The notes: generated by a model from the sequence alone, not told the origin. 64,000 nucleotides of DNA from Sulfuriferula plumbiphila (GCF_009938015.1 NZ_AP021884.1:1537501-1601500); one strand, 5' to 3'. Shown: positions 24,404 to 37,202, counted from the first letter of the stretch. A program made the numbers and translations.

Positions 24404-25948
24404 ATGAACCAAGTGGCCAAGGATTCAATCGGTAACGAGAATTTCATCATCAGCAACATAAGAAAAAGCGGTAGAAATCCCACCCGCGTATTGACGGGCT
24501 TCGTGCTGGCCTGGGTAATGTTCGCCCTCATCATGTGGGTGCTGCCGCGGCCAGACGGGTTGTCGCCGGGAGGCATGGCGGTCCTCGCGATTGTGGTCTG
24601 GGCCAGCATCATGTGGGTCTCCGAGGCCATGCCGGTCGGCATCACCGGCCTCGCGATTCCGCTGCTGCTTATCCTCACTCACGCCCTGCCCTGGAAAGAC
24701 GGCAAACCGCCGATGGGTACAGTGTTCAACGGCTTCACCAATCATGTCGTGTGGCTGTGCCTGTTCGCCTTCCTGATAGGATCGGTCATGCAACTGCTCA
24801 AGCTCGATCGTCGCATCGCGCTGGGCATCCTCGACAAGATCAAGGCATCCAGCGTGGGCCGGGTGATCTGGGGCTTCTTCGGCGTCAATGTCCTGCTGGC
24901 ATTTTTCATTCCTGCGGCAAATGCCCGCGCGGCGACCCTGCTGCCGGTGGTGGAAGGCGTCATCGGCCTGCTGGGTAACACCCATAGGGAACAGGAGGCG
25001 AAGAAGGCGATCGTCATTCAGTCGCTGGTATACGGCACCATGATCAGCGGCGTGTTCATCATGACCGCGCACCTGCCCAACCTGATCATGGTCGGCATAT
25101 TCGGCAAGGCCGGCTACAGTATCGGTTACCTGGACTGGGCGCTGCTGCAGTTTCCCTATCTGGGGATGTTCGTCCTGACCCAGTGGTGGGTGAGGTATCA
25201 CTTCAAGACCAAGGGCATTGAGATCGCCGGCGGTTACAGCAATATCCACAGCATGCACAAGGAGCTGGGGCCGATGTCGCGCGGCGAATGGACATTGCTG
25301 ATTCTGTTCACCGCCATCGCCCTGGCCTTCGCCATGGGCAAGGGCAGCCCGATCTATACGCTGCATCACTTCCAGCTCGGTATCATCGGTCTCATCGGCA
25401 TGGTGCTGCTCTTTACACCGGGGCTGTTCCCGTTCAAGTGGAAGGAGGTGCAGGAGCGCACCATGTGGGGTACCTTCCTGCTGCTCGGTGGCGCCCTCAC
25501 CATGACGGCCGCCATGGCCCAGTCGGGCTTGGCCGGCTGGCTGGCGGATCTCATCCATGGCAGCGTGGTGGGCAAACCGTGGTGGCTGATTCTGCTGATC
25601 CTGATGGCCGGTACCCATCTCATCCGCATCGGCATGCTATCGAACGTCGCGGCGATCGCCATGCTGGCGCCGGTGCTCTTCGCCATGGCGCCGAAGCTCG
25701 GTCTGCATCCGGTGGCCTTTACCCTGCTGGTGTCGGATACCGATACCTACGCGTACCTGTTGCCGACTCAGATCACTGCGGCAGTGATTGCCTATGGTTC
25801 CGGCGCTTTCAGTACTGCGGATTATGCCAAGGTCGGCTGGTTGTGCATCCTGCTCGCCATCGCCTACGGCATCCTGGTGATGGCGCCCTGGTATGCGTTC
25901 CTCGGCATGCCGGTATGGGATCCCAGCGTTCCCTGGCCGTTTCACTAA
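24404..25948 (+). CDS. DASS/SLC13-family anion transporter
   Basis: A 514-residue membrane protein from the ATG at 24404, with AAGGAG upstream. It has about 12 hydrophobic segments and the pattern of the divalent anion:sodium symporter family (WASIMWVSEAMPVGITGLAIPLLLI near the start, IPAANARAATLLPVV in the first hairpin region, and IGMLSNVAAIAMLAPV in the second half). Family substrates are di- and tricarboxylates, sulfate and some sulfonates. It is followed after 75 bases by a DUF3604 gene on the same strand, and a Crp/Fnr regulator is divergent. The paired DUF3604 hydrolase suggests an organic anion, which is inference. Confidence 0.87.
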   Translation: MNQVAKDSIGNENFIISNIRKSGRNPTRVLTGFVLAWVMFALIMWVLPRPDGLSPGGMAVLAIVVWASIMWVSEAMPVGITGLAIPLLLILTHALPWKDGKPPMGTVFNGFTNHVVWLCLFAFLIGSVMQLLKLDRRIALGILDKIKASSVGRVIWGFFGVNVLLAFFIPAANARAATLLPVVEGVIGLLGNTHREQEAKKAIVIQSLVYGTMISGVFIMTAHLPNLIMVGIFGKAGYSIGYLDWALLQFPYLGMFVLTQWWVRYHFKTKGIEIAGGYSNIHSMHKELGPMSRGEWTLLILFTAIALAFAMGKGSPIYTLHHFQLGIIGLIGMVLLFTPGLFPFKWKEVQERTMWGTFLLLGGALTMTAAMAQSGLAGWLADLIHGSVVGKPWWLILLILMAGTHLIRIGMLSNVAAIAMLAPVLFAMAPKLGLHPVAFTLLVSDTDTYAYLLPTQITAAVIAYGSGAFSTADYAKVGWLCILLAIAYGILVMAPWYAFLGMPVWDPSVPWPFH

Positions 25949-26023
25949 CCCGTCTTTGCGGCGTCGCACCCGGCAGAGGCAAGTTCTACACCGTGTTTAC
26001 GTAATTATGAAAGGAATCGTTCC

Positions 26024-28408
26024 ATGAAGAAAATGACGAATCAAGAACTGAAAAGCAAACTTGGCGATTATTTTGCGCCCGAGGGGCTGTATCAAAAAAC
26101 CAAGGACATGTCTTTCCTGGGCAAGGTCAGTTGCAATGTGGAAAGCATTGTTGCCGGTTCCTGGCATGAAATTGTGATCGACTACGAGCTCGGTGCTTCC
26201 GGCATGGCCGACGGATCTGTTTTCAAGGCGACTTTTCGCTTCTATTCCGATTGGGCCCTGTTCCAAAATACCGACCCTGCGGGCGCCAACTATATCTCGG
26301 CCGAATATCATGCCAGCCCGACACTGCCGGGCCAGAGCACCGCGACGGTGCAGAAGCTCAGCGTGCGCTTCGACCAGAAGGGCCATGAGCGGCCGTTTCA
26401 GAAGGCAGTGATCGTCGATACTTACGATGGCTATCTCAAGGCCGGCGATCACATCATCATCCGTCTCGGCGACCGTCGTTTCGGCGGCGCGGGGACGCGC
26501 GTGCAAACCTTCGTCGAAGAGAATTTCAAGATCCGCTGCTACGTTGACCCGCTTGGCACCTCGCGCTTCGCCGCCATCGGCGACGATCTCGTCATCCAGG
26601 TCGTGCCGGGGGTGCCGGCGCAGTTGTTGTGGGCAGGTTCGCGTATCGTGCGCGCTGGCGAAAAATTCCCGCTGCGGCTGCGCGCCGAAGATGAGTGGGG
26701 CAACACGTGCAGGAATCATCCGGAGAAAGTCATCATCAGCGCGACCCTGGATGGCAAGCCTGTCTACCAAAAGGAGGCGCTTCTTGCTGAGCAGGGATGG
26801 GCCGTGCTGCTGCTGGAAGACCTGCCGACCAAAAAGACGGGAGAACTTGCCGTGACTGCGCGTTTGCCGGGCCATCTCACTATCAAGCCACAGACTTTCT
26901 ACGTGACCATAGACAAGAACTTGATGTCACCGCGCATTTACTACTGCGACTTGCATGTGCATTCGGAGGACACCATCGGTACTAACTCGACTAGTTATAA
27001 TCTGACTTATGGCCGCGACGTGAGCGGCCTTGACGTGCTGGCTTTCGCACACAACGATTTCAATATCACCACCGAGCGCTGGAACAAAACCGTCGAGTTG
27101 ATCCGCCAGATTACGCACGACGGCAGCTTCGTCGCCTACCCCGGCACCGAGTGGTGCGGCAGTTCGTGCGCGGGCGGCGATCACAATGTGGTGTTCCTGC
27201 ATGACCACGACCCCGAATTCCCCTTCCTCAAGACCGGCGAGCATGTGCGCTCGGTGGACTGGAACGAGGATACCAAGGGGGGGGGAGTTGAGCCCGGCGC
27301 CTGGCCCCTGGAAGAACTGTGGGCGGCGTATGCGAAAGACCCCGAAGGGCATCTGTTGATTCCGCATGTGGGCGGGCGGCGCTGCATTCTCGATTGGCAC
27401 TATCCTAAACTTGAGCGCTTGATTGAAATTGGATCGAGCTGGGGCCACTTCGGCTGGTTGTACCAGGAGGCAATGGAACGCGGCTACAAGATCGGTGCTT
27501 CGATGGCCGGCGACGAGCATCGTGGCCGTTGCGGCGGCGGCGTGCCGGGTACGGCGGTGTTCGGCACCAAAGGGGGTATGGCTGGGGTGATTTCTCCCGC
27601 GCTCACGCGCAAGGACATCGCGCAATCGTTGCGCGCGCGTCACACTTTCGCGTCCACCGGCGAGCGGACTTACGGCATCATCCATTGTGGCGATCACATC
27701 ATGGGCGATGAGTTCGAACACCAGGGCCCGGCGACCATAACCTACCGTTTCCTGGGCGAAGCGGGCTGGGACGAAATTGTCGCGTTCGACCACACCGGCG
27801 AAATCTGGCGCCGCGATTTGCAACAGGAACTCGGCTATTCCGAGCGCAAAATTCGCTTCCGCTGGGGTGGTGCGCGCGTGAAGGATCGCTACCGCTGGGC
27901 CATCTGGAAAGGTACGGTCACCATCACCAACGCCGTGATCAACGACTTCCAGGGGCTGGGCTTCGAGCATCGCGAGGAAACCTGCTGGCGCGAGAGTGCG
28001 ACGACCATCGGCTTCAAGAGTGATACGTATGGCGACGTGGATGCGATCGAAATCGATGTGTCACACCTGGCGACGGCGACGATCCGCGTCGAAGGCACTA
28101 TCGACGGCTACGTGAAGGTAGGCGATCCGCTCAAGGGCAATCCGTTCGTGCATTGCCCGACCTTTAGCTGGGAGATCAGTGGCAAAGAGCTGCTGGAAGC
28201 GGCGCGGCTGAAAAAAGATTTACCCGGTATCGAAATGTTTCTGGGGTTGGAACGCATGAGCGAGCAGCCTGCACCGCGGGATGTTTCAGGCAAAATCGAG
28301 CTGGAGCCGAAGAACGGACCCCATGGGTTCAGGCCGGTGTATCTGCTCGGGCGACAGGTGGATGATGCGAAGGTGTGGACATCCGCCATGTTCATCGAAT
28401 TCAAGTAA
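26024..28408 (+). CDS. DUF3604 protein (PHP-like metal-dependent hydrolase)
   Basis: A 794-residue cytosolic protein, preceded by AAAGGA. The N-terminal ~300 residues look like beta-rich accessory domains. The catalytic-looking part begins with IYYCDLHVHSEDTIG near residue 306, a PHP-type His-x-His metal motif. It continues with HNDFN, PGTEWCG, HVGGRRC, and SMAGDEHRGRCGGG near residue 500, all metal-ligand-like. Family members are large and uncharacterised, often next to sulfatase- or transporter-type genes. It follows the DASS permease gene closely, so it may act on the imported anion. No biochemical activity can be assigned with confidence. Confidence 0.83.
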   Translation: MKKMTNQELKSKLGDYFAPEGLYQKTKDMSFLGKVSCNVESIVAGSWHEIVIDYELGASGMADGSVFKATFRFYSDWALFQNTDPAGANYISAEYHASPTLPGQSTATVQKLSVRFDQKGHERPFQKAVIVDTYDGYLKAGDHIIIRLGDRRFGGAGTRVQTFVEENFKIRCYVDPLGTSRFAAIGDDLVIQVVPGVPAQLLWAGSRIVRAGEKFPLRLRAEDEWGNTCRNHPEKVIISATLDGKPVYQKEALLAEQGWAVLLLEDLPTKKTGELAVTARLPGHLTIKPQTFYVTIDKNLMSPRIYYCDLHVHSEDTIGTNSTSYNLTYGRDVSGLDVLAFAHNDFNITTERWNKTVELIRQITHDGSFVAYPGTEWCGSSCAGGDHNVVFLHDHDPEFPFLKTGEHVRSVDWNEDTKGGGVEPGAWPLEELWAAYAKDPEGHLLIPHVGGRRCILDWHYPKLERLIEIGSSWGHFGWLYQEAMERGYKIGASMAGDEHRGRCGGGVPGTAVFGTKGGMAGVISPALTRKDIAQSLRARHTFASTGERTYGIIHCGDHIMGDEFEHQGPATITYRFLGEAGWDEIVAFDHTGEIWRRDLQQELGYSERKIRFRWGGARVKDRYRWAIWKGTVTITNAVINDFQGLGFEHREETCWRESATTIGFKSDTYGDVDAIEIDVSHLATATIRVEGTIDGYVKVGDPLKGNPFVHCPTFSWEISGKELLEAARLKKDLPGIEMFLGLERMSEQPAPRDVSGKIELEPKNGPHGFRPVYLLGRQVDDAKVWTSAMFIEFK

Positions 28409-28650
28409 GTGCCGCGGATTGAATATGATCGTCTTATGTTCCGTTCGCTTGGGAGCGATGCCGATCAAAAAATCGTGTTCAGGTTTCCGGGGCCAGCTCT
28501 GCCTGGAGATCAATCAGAGTGGTCATCGCAAGAGCAAGAACCGACGACCTGGTGGGGTCTTGCTGCGGCCTGCTCCCGGATAAAGAGGCGTTCTGAAATG
28601 CTAGTAAAGCAGCAGGAACTGGCGACAGTTGTTTCACTGAGTGTAAGAGG

Positions 28651-28863
28651 ATGCCACGGAAGACGAGCATGTTGCTGGTGAGTGCGGGGACCATATTGAC
28701 TTCAATGGCGATAACAGGATTTATCCTGGGATATGGTGTCGATACATGGCTTGATACGCAGCCGATCTTCACTCTCTCGTTTGGATGCCTGGGGTTTGCC
28801 GGAGGGATGCTGAAGTCTTGCCAGCTGCTAGCCGGCGCAAATCCGAAATCGGAGCCCAGGTGA
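28651..28863 (+). CDS. AtpZ/AtpI-type small membrane protein of the ATP synthase operon
   Basis: A 70-residue protein with two transmembrane helices (MLLVSAGTILTSMAITGFILGYGVD and FTLSFGCLGFAGGML) separated by a short acidic loop. It matches the ATPase gene 1 (AtpZ/AtpQ-like) family found at the start of many F-type ATP synthase operons, where it is thought to aid assembly or Mg2+ supply. Its stop codon abuts the ATG of atpI. An internal ATG at 28669 is an alternative start. Confidence 0.75.
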   Translation: MPRKTSMLLVSAGTILTSMAITGFILGYGVDTWLDTQPIFTLSFGCLGFAGGMLKSCQLLAGANPKSEPR

Positions 28864-29226
28864 ATGCATTCGGTGTTGCAGCCTCGTGGCCTTATGGTCT
28901 TGCAGATGGTTGTGAGTATGGGGGTAGCGGCAACATTCTGGATTACAGGATATTTTCCGCAAGCGCAATCCGCCCTTTACGGCGGATTGGCAAGCGTAGC
29001 CCTGGCTGTATTGCTGAAGCGAAGCGTGATCAAAGCCGGGAAAATCACGCTGGATACGCCCGGGAAAAGCGTATTGATTCTGTACTTGGGGGCTGTGCAG
29101 CGCTGCATCATCGTGCTGGGAGTATTCGGTGTGGGTTTTGCGGTATTCAAGCTTGAGCCGCTGGCAAGCCTGATTGGATTTGGAGCGGCTCAACTGAGCT
29201 ACCTGGCCTGCTTGATGAGGGAATAG
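28864..29226 (+). CDS. atpI: ATP synthase protein I
   Basis: A 120-residue protein with four hydrophobic segments. The pattern of a first helix, ATFWITGYFPQAQSALYGGLASV and a final pair of helices is typical of AtpI, an assembly factor for the c-ring and not a permanent subunit. It starts directly after the AtpZ-like gene stop and ends immediately before atpB. The base composition is lower in GC than the atpF-atpD genes downstream. Confidence 0.8.
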   Translation: MHSVLQPRGLMVLQMVVSMGVAATFWITGYFPQAQSALYGGLASVALAVLLKRSVIKAGKITLDTPGKSVLILYLGAVQRCIIVLGVFGVGFAVFKLEPLASLIGFGAAQLSYLACLMRE

Positions 29227-30087
<861 letters not shown>

Positions 30088-30405
30088 AAACTACTTTGAA
30101 TGTGGCCTGCCAACCCTATCACCGGCGGCAGATCGATGTGGCGTTAACGGGACAGCACAATAGCGCTGCCCCGGCCGGTCTCCGATCAATGCACGTGCTG
30201 CCCCCTTGATCACACAGGGTATTAGGCTACGGGGTTCACGCCTCATCTTCCAGCCTGCGTGCGGCGCGGCTGGAGGCGAAGCGTGCTTCGTACATTCAAT
30301 GCTATCTAATCATGATCCCCTGCGAAGGCGCGATTTTTAGCAAGGGGGATTAAGCCGCACCTTCGGGTGTTTCTCGACAGTCCGACTCAATGCAAGGAGA
30401 CAAAA
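30088..30405. other. Unusually long atpB-atpE spacer
   Basis: About 320 bases inside an operon where this gap is usually under 100. It contains a hairpin (CCAGCC...GGCTGG, 30250-30273) without a T-tract and no open frame of note. The gap could hold an internal promoter for atpE onward, or a scar from recombination between two atp operons. I see no mobile element ends. Confidence 0.5.
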
Positions 30406-30699
30406 ATGACAGCAAACATGATCAGCATGATTTATGCCTACACAGCGGCAGGAGTATGCATCATTATCGGCGCAGCCGGCCTGGGTTCCGCCATTGGTTG
30501 GGGGCTGATCTGCTCCAAAACCATCGAAGGGATAGCGCGACAGCCGGAAATGAAGCCCGTCCTGATGACCAACATGTTTGTCTTCGCAGGCCTCATGGAG
30601 TCGTTCCCTTTCATCATTCTCGCATTTGCAATGTGGTTCTTGTTCGCCAATCCGTTTGTGGGTGCCATGGGCGTTGCCATCAAGGCCATAGGCGGTTAA
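30406..30699 (+). CDS. atpE: ATP synthase Fo subunit c
   Basis: A 97-residue two-helix proteolipid from the ATG at 30406, which has AAGGAGA before it; the frame is open to 30367 without support. The loop is IARQPEM. The ion-carrying carboxylate is Glu in FVFAGLMESFPFIILAF, where many proteobacteria have Asp. Nothing resembles the extra Na+-site residues with certainty, so proton coupling is assumed. It makes the rotating c-ring. Confidence 0.92.
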   Translation: MTANMISMIYAYTAAGVCIIIGAAGLGSAIGWGLICSKTIEGIARQPEMKPVLMTNMFVFAGLMESFPFIILAFAMWFLFANPFVGAMGVAIKAIGG

Positions 30700-30738
30700 A
30701 AGCAGCACCGCATCCCGATTCTTACGTGTGGAGGAGGC

Positions 30739-31212
30739 ATGATGGACATTAACGTTACCCTCATCGCCCAGATGGCTGCTTTTGCCATGCTTGTGTGGTT
30801 TATCCATCGAGTTTTGATGAATCCATTGGTGGCAATGCTGTCGCAGCGCCAGAAGCGGATTGCCGACGGTCTGGCCGCTGGTGAGCGCGGCAAGCACGAA
30901 CTGGAGCTGGCCTCCCGTCGGGCTGTTGAAAACCTGCATGAAGCCAAGCAGAAAGCGGCTGAAATTATTGCCCAGGCAGACAAGCGTGCGGCGCAGCTGG
31001 TAGAAGAAGCCAAGGCTGCGGCCAAGCTTGAAGCCGAGCGCATGATTGCGGGCGCGCAGGCCAGCATTGCGCAAGAGACCGTGCGAGCGCGGGAAGCGCT
31101 GCGCGGCCAGGTGGCCGGGCTGGCGGTTGCCGGCGCAGAAAAAATCCTGCGCCGCGAAATCGATGCCAAAGCCCATGCCGAGTTGCTCGACGCCATCAAG
31201 AACGAGCTGTGA
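30739..31212 (+). CDS. atpF: ATP synthase Fo subunit b
   Basis: A 157-residue subunit (ATG at 30739 or 30742, GGAGG upstream). One N-terminal transmembrane helix (TLIAQMAAFAMLVWFIHRV) is followed by a long charged helix that forms the peripheral stalk coiled coil, rich in Ala, Glu, Lys and Arg. From here the operon is distinctly GC-rich compared with atpB and atpE. Its stop precedes atpH by 2 bases. Confidence 0.93.
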   Translation: MMDINVTLIAQMAAFAMLVWFIHRVLMNPLVAMLSQRQKRIADGLAAGERGKHELELASRRAVENLHEAKQKAAEIIAQADKRAAQLVEEAKAAAKLEAERMIAGAQASIAQETVRAREALRGQVAGLAVAGAEKILRREIDAKAHAELLDAIKNEL

Positions 31213-31214
31213 CC

Positions 31215-31751
31215 ATGGCAGAAATTGCAACCATCGCCCGACCATACGCACAAGCCGTGTTCAGCCTGGCCAAACAGGCGGGCGCGCTGGATGCCTGGTC
31301 CGGGCAGCTGGCGCTGGCCAGCGCCGTGGCCGCCGATCCCGAGATGAAGCGCCTGGCGGCCGACCCCCGGGTCAGCGCCGAGCAGCTTGGCAGCCTGTTT
31401 CTCGCGGTGTGCGGAAACAAGCTCGGGGCAGAAGCGGGCAACTTCATCAAGCTGCTGATCGAAAATGGCCGCCTCGGCGTGCTGCCTGAAATCGTCGCCC
31501 AGTTTGAAGCGCTCAGGGCCAGCGAAGGCGGCGTGCTGGATGCGGCGGTCACCAGCGCGTTTGCCCTCAGCGCCACCCAGTTGGCCGAACTGTCTGCCCG
31601 CCTGGAGAGCCGCTTCAAGCGCAAAATCAACGCCAGCGTCACCGTTGACCCCGCGCTCATTGGCGGCGTCATTGTTGCCGTGGGTGACGAAGTGTATGAC
31701 GCCTCGGTGCGCGGCAAGCTGCAAGGCATGGCGTACGCGCTAACCCGTTAA
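31215..31751 (+). CDS. atpH: ATP synthase F1 subunit delta
   Basis: A 178-residue subunit beginning MAEIATIARPYAQAVFSLAK, the standard delta N-terminus. The C-terminal KINASVTVDPALIGGVIVAVGDEVYDASVRGKL segment is the family signature. It links F1 to the b stalk. It is tightly packed between atpF and atpA and is complete. Confidence 0.95.
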   Translation: MAEIATIARPYAQAVFSLAKQAGALDAWSGQLALASAVAADPEMKRLAADPRVSAEQLGSLFLAVCGNKLGAEAGNFIKLLIENGRLGVLPEIVAQFEALRASEGGVLDAAVTSAFALSATQLAELSARLESRFKRKINASVTVDPALIGGVIVAVGDEVYDASVRGKLQGMAYALTR

Positions 31752-31774
31752 GAGATTCCGTCTAGGAGCCATCA

Positions 31775-33316
<1,542 letters not shown>

Positions 33317-33329
33317 TCGGAAAGCAATC

Positions 33330-33431
33330 ATGGCTGCCGGAAAAGAGATACGCACCAAGATCAAGAGCGTGGAAAATACGCGCAAGATCACCCGCGCCAT
33401 GGAAATGGTGGCTGGTGCCGCGGCCGTTTAA
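33330..33431 (+). pseudogene. atpG: Internally deleted atpG (gamma subunit) remnant
   Basis: The frame encodes 33 residues. The first 28 (MAAGKEIRTKIKSVENTRKI, then TRAMEMVA) are the normal gamma N-terminus. The last five (GAAAV) are the normal gamma C-terminus, followed by TAA. The middle ~260 codons are absent, in frame. The junction lies at GAAATGGTGGC, and the intact gene downstream has a similar GAAATNGT(G/A)GC string at both corresponding ends. Deletion between short direct repeats explains the scar. The remnant sits at the canonical place between atpA and atpD. It may still be translated, but it cannot form the rotor. Confidence 0.92.
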
Positions 33432-34838
<1,407 letters not shown>

Positions 34839-35023
34839 GGCCTGAACTTCCCGTCAAAGACACGCAATTTGCCGTAAAGACTCACGCGATACAGGGGGGC
34901 GGGTATGGAGGTGCGTGTGCCTCACTACAAGTGGCACGTGGAAAGCAGAAATCCGTGCCCTGTATTGCGTTTTTCAGTCTGCCAGGAAGTGATTTCTCGG
35001 CGATTTACCTAAGGATGGCAACA

Positions 35024-35887
35024 ATGGCTAGCGTAAAAGAGATACGTGTAAAAATTAAGAGCGTACAGAGTATTCGCCGGATCACGCATACCATGGAAAT
35101 GGTGGCGACATCGAGAATGCGCAGGGCTCAGAACCGCATGCGCGCTGCCCGCCCGTATTGTGAAAAAATTCGCAACGTTGTATCACACCTGAGCCATGCT
35201 CATTCGGAATACAAACACCCGTTCTTGATCGAACGTGAAACGGTTAAGCGCGTCGGAATAATTATCGTGACCTCGGATAAGGGGCTATGTGGTGGCATGA
35301 ACGCGAGTGCGCTGCGCATGGCGATGAATCAAAGCAGGAAATGGGACAGCGACAAAATAGGTGTAGACATCTGTGCTATTGGCGGCAAGGGATTCAATTT
35401 CGTGAGACGGACAGACATGCACATTTTGTCGCGCATAGTCGGTCTCGGCGAAGCGCCACGGATGGATCGGATGACCGGGGCCATCAAGGTTATGCTGGAT
35501 GCCTACACGGAAGGAAAAATCGGCGCGCTCTACATCTGCTATACGCGGTTCCTCAATACCATGAAGCAAGAACCGGTAATCGAACAACTCCTGCCGCTTA
35601 GTGGAGATAGATTCGGGAGCCCTCCCGGCGAATGGGATTACATCTATGAACCTGACGCAGGAATGGTCCTCGACTTGCTTCTGGCCCGATATGTGGAAAC
35701 CTTAATCTACCAGGCGGTGGCAGAGAGCATGGCATCCGAGCAAAGTGCCCGTATGGTCGCTATGAAGGCCGCGACGGACAATGCTGACCATATGATCAAC
35801 GACCTGAAATTGTTGTATAACAAGACTCGCCAAGCGGCAATTACGAAGGAGATTGCCGAAATTGTAGCCGGTGCAGCAGCTATCTGA
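35024..35887 (+). CDS. atpG: ATP synthase F1 subunit gamma, full-length copy outside canonical position
   Basis: A 287-residue gamma subunit from the ATG at 35024, chosen because AAGGA lies eight bases upstream. The N-terminal coiled-coil helix ([20 protein letters not shown], then [15 protein letters not shown]), the [13 protein letters not shown] core and the C-terminal helix ending [11 protein letters not shown] are intact. It lies after atpD, not before it, and has clearly lower GC and different codon use from atpF-atpD. It is the only complete gamma gene in the window, so it probably supplies the rotor shaft and replaces the deleted copy at 33330-33431. Confidence 0.93.
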   Translation: MASVKEIRVKIKSVQSIRRITHTMEMVATSRMRRAQNRMRAARPYCEKIRNVVSHLSHAHSEYKHPFLIERETVKRVGIIIVTSDKGLCGGMNASALRMAMNQSRKWDSDKIGVDICAIGGKGFNFVRRTDMHILSRIVGLGEAPRMDRMTGAIKVMLDAYTEGKIGALYICYTRFLNTMKQEPVIEQLLPLSGDRFGSPPGEWDYIYEPDAGMVLDLLLARYVETLIYQAVAESMASEQSARMVAMKAATDNADHMINDLKLLYNKTRQAAITKEIAEIVAGAAAI

Positions 35888-35935
35888 CGGTGTGGATCAT
35901 TTTAGTCCAAAACATCTGTGAAGAGGTACGTAGCA

Positions 35936-36355
35936 ATGGCAATGACCGTACATGTGGATATAGTGAGTACCGAGGAGTCTATTTTTTCCGGCATGGCGGA
36001 GTTCCTGGTAGTCCCGGCCGAAATGGGTGAGATTGGCATTTTCCCGAGCCATGCTCCGCTGATCACCACAATAAAACCCGGGGCAATACGGTTGAAAGTT
36101 CCTGATCAAAAGCAGGAAGAACTGGTTTATGTCTCCGGTGGCATACTGGAAATCCAGGCGCAGGTGGTGACGATACTTTCCGATACGGCAATCCGCGCCA
36201 AGGACATTGATGAGAAAAAGGCAATTGAAGCTAAACGCGAGGTCGAAGAGGCAATGAAACACTGTGCCTCAGAAACGGATTTTACGAAGTTGCAGGCAGA
36301 GCTTGCCAGGGCCTTGGCCCAGATTCATGTCTTTGAAATTCTTCATAAGAAATAG
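35936..36355 (+). CDS. atpC: ATP synthase F1 subunit epsilon
   Basis: A 139-residue epsilon subunit from the ATG at 35936. The N-terminal beta sandwich (MTVHVDIVSTEESIFSGMAE, FLVVPAEMGEIGIFPSHAPL) and the two-helix C-terminal domain (IEAKREVEEAMKHC onward) are present. It follows the downstream gamma gene by about 48 bases and shares its lower GC, so gamma and epsilon look like a co-inherited pair. Confidence 0.93.
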   Translation: MAMTVHVDIVSTEESIFSGMAEFLVVPAEMGEIGIFPSHAPLITTIKPGAIRLKVPDQKQEELVYVSGGILEIQAQVVTILSDTAIRAKDIDEKKAIEAKREVEEAMKHCASETDFTKLQAELARALAQIHVFEILHKK

Positions 36356-36500
36356 AAAAAGAGCTGCGGAGCAATCAAGAAAAGGCTTAAACGACGTAAG
36401 TGCCGCAACAAAATGAGCCTCCCGCCGCACGTCTGCGACCCCCATCTGCCATGGATCGAACGGGTCGGGCGTGGATGCCTGGACCGGATACAAATTCGCA

Positions 36501-36529
36501 TTGAAAGCCGGGCTTAACTCCGTTACAAT
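36501..36529 (+). promoter_or_regulatory. Sigma-70 promoter of tRNA-Val
   Basis: TTGAAA (36501-36506) and TACAAT (36524-36529) are separated by exactly 17 bases. Transcription would begin about 5 bases before the mature tRNA 5' end. Confidence 0.75.
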
Positions 36530-36540
36530 GCGGCCTCCTC

Positions 36541-36617
36541 AGGCGCGTAGCTCAGCTGGTTAGAGCACCACCTTGACATGGTGGGGGTCGTTGGTTCGAG
36601 TCCAATCGCGCCTACCA
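36541..36617 (+). tRNA. tRNA-Val (anticodon GAC)
   Basis: A 77-base cloverleaf. The 7-bp acceptor stem AGGCGCG/CGCGCCT, D-arm GCTCAGCTGGTTAGAGC, anticodon stem CCACC/GGTGG with loop TTGACAT, T-arm with GGTTCGAGTCC, discriminator A and encoded CCA are all visible. Anticodon GAC reads GUC/GUU valine codons. A recombinase remnant and IS fragments follow directly, so this tRNA is a plausible island attachment site. Confidence 0.96.
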
Positions 36618-36651
36618 GATTTCCACAGAAATTCAGGTAGTTGCAGCATCC

Positions 36652-36682
36652 GAGAAAGCCGCCGAGCGCGGCTTTCTCTTTT
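36652..36682 (+). terminator. Rho-independent terminator after tRNA-Val
   Basis: A perfect 11-bp stem GAGAAAGCCGC/GCGGCTTTCTC with a 5-base loop, followed by TTTT. Confidence 0.85.
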
Positions 36683-36702
36683 GCCGTGCCGAAACGGTGA
36701 CG

Positions 36703-36846
36703 TCACACTCCCCATCCGTTCCGGTGTGGGCTTGGCTGTTGCCCACCAACCAGCTGCAGCGGCGGGCGCTCCACCCCTACCCGCAGGTGCTTGCCGCTCA
36801 AATGGGTATACCGCTGCACCATCTTGATGGACGACCACCGCCAGTG
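36703..36846 (-). pseudogene. Tyrosine recombinase (integrase) C-terminal remnant
   Basis: In the minus-strand frame ending at the TGA at 36705-36703 the sequence reads WSSIKMVQRYTHLSGKHLR and continues for about 25 residues. This matches the end of tyrosine recombinases, with the catalytic Tyr in MVQRYTHL. Everything upstream, including the Arg-His catalytic box, is missing; an IS3 fragment joins at about 36847. The position, less than 100 bases from the tRNA-Val 3' end, is where an island integrase would sit. The match is short, so confidence is moderate. Confidence 0.65.
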
Positions 36847-37096
36847 CCAGCGGTTTCTCACGCACCAGGCGCTGTCTTGGCTTGATGCGCAGGTTCAGTT
36901 CCAGCTCCCGGTAGATGCGGCAGACGCGTTTGTGGTTCCAGCCGAACTGCTTCACGTTGCGCAGGTACAGGAAGCCCAGGCCGAAGCCCCAGTTGCGCTG
37001 GGGCGTGGTCAGCCGGATCAACCAGTCGGCAATCGCTTCATTTTCCGGCGACAGCCGGGCGCGATAGCGGTAGCAGGAACTCCTTACTGCCGGCAT
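36847..37096 (-). pseudogene. IS3-family OrfB transposase, N-terminal remnant
   Basis: Residues such as SCYRYRARLSPENEAIADWL, RNWGFGLGFLYLRNVKQFGW and NHKRVCRIYRELELNLRIKP belong to the N-terminal HTH_21-type part of IS3-family OrfB. The reading frame then runs into unrelated sequence at about REKP, where the recombinase remnant begins, so the DDE catalytic core is gone. It is a decayed fragment. Confidence 0.8.
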
Positions 37097-37202
37097 AGCC
37101 CCTCCAAACTCGGGGATGCTCCAGCAATTGCTGGTTAAGTTCCAGCATAATCACGCCAGGTTCTGGCATCGTGAACCCCCATTCTGGTGGGTGGCAAAAT
37201 GC

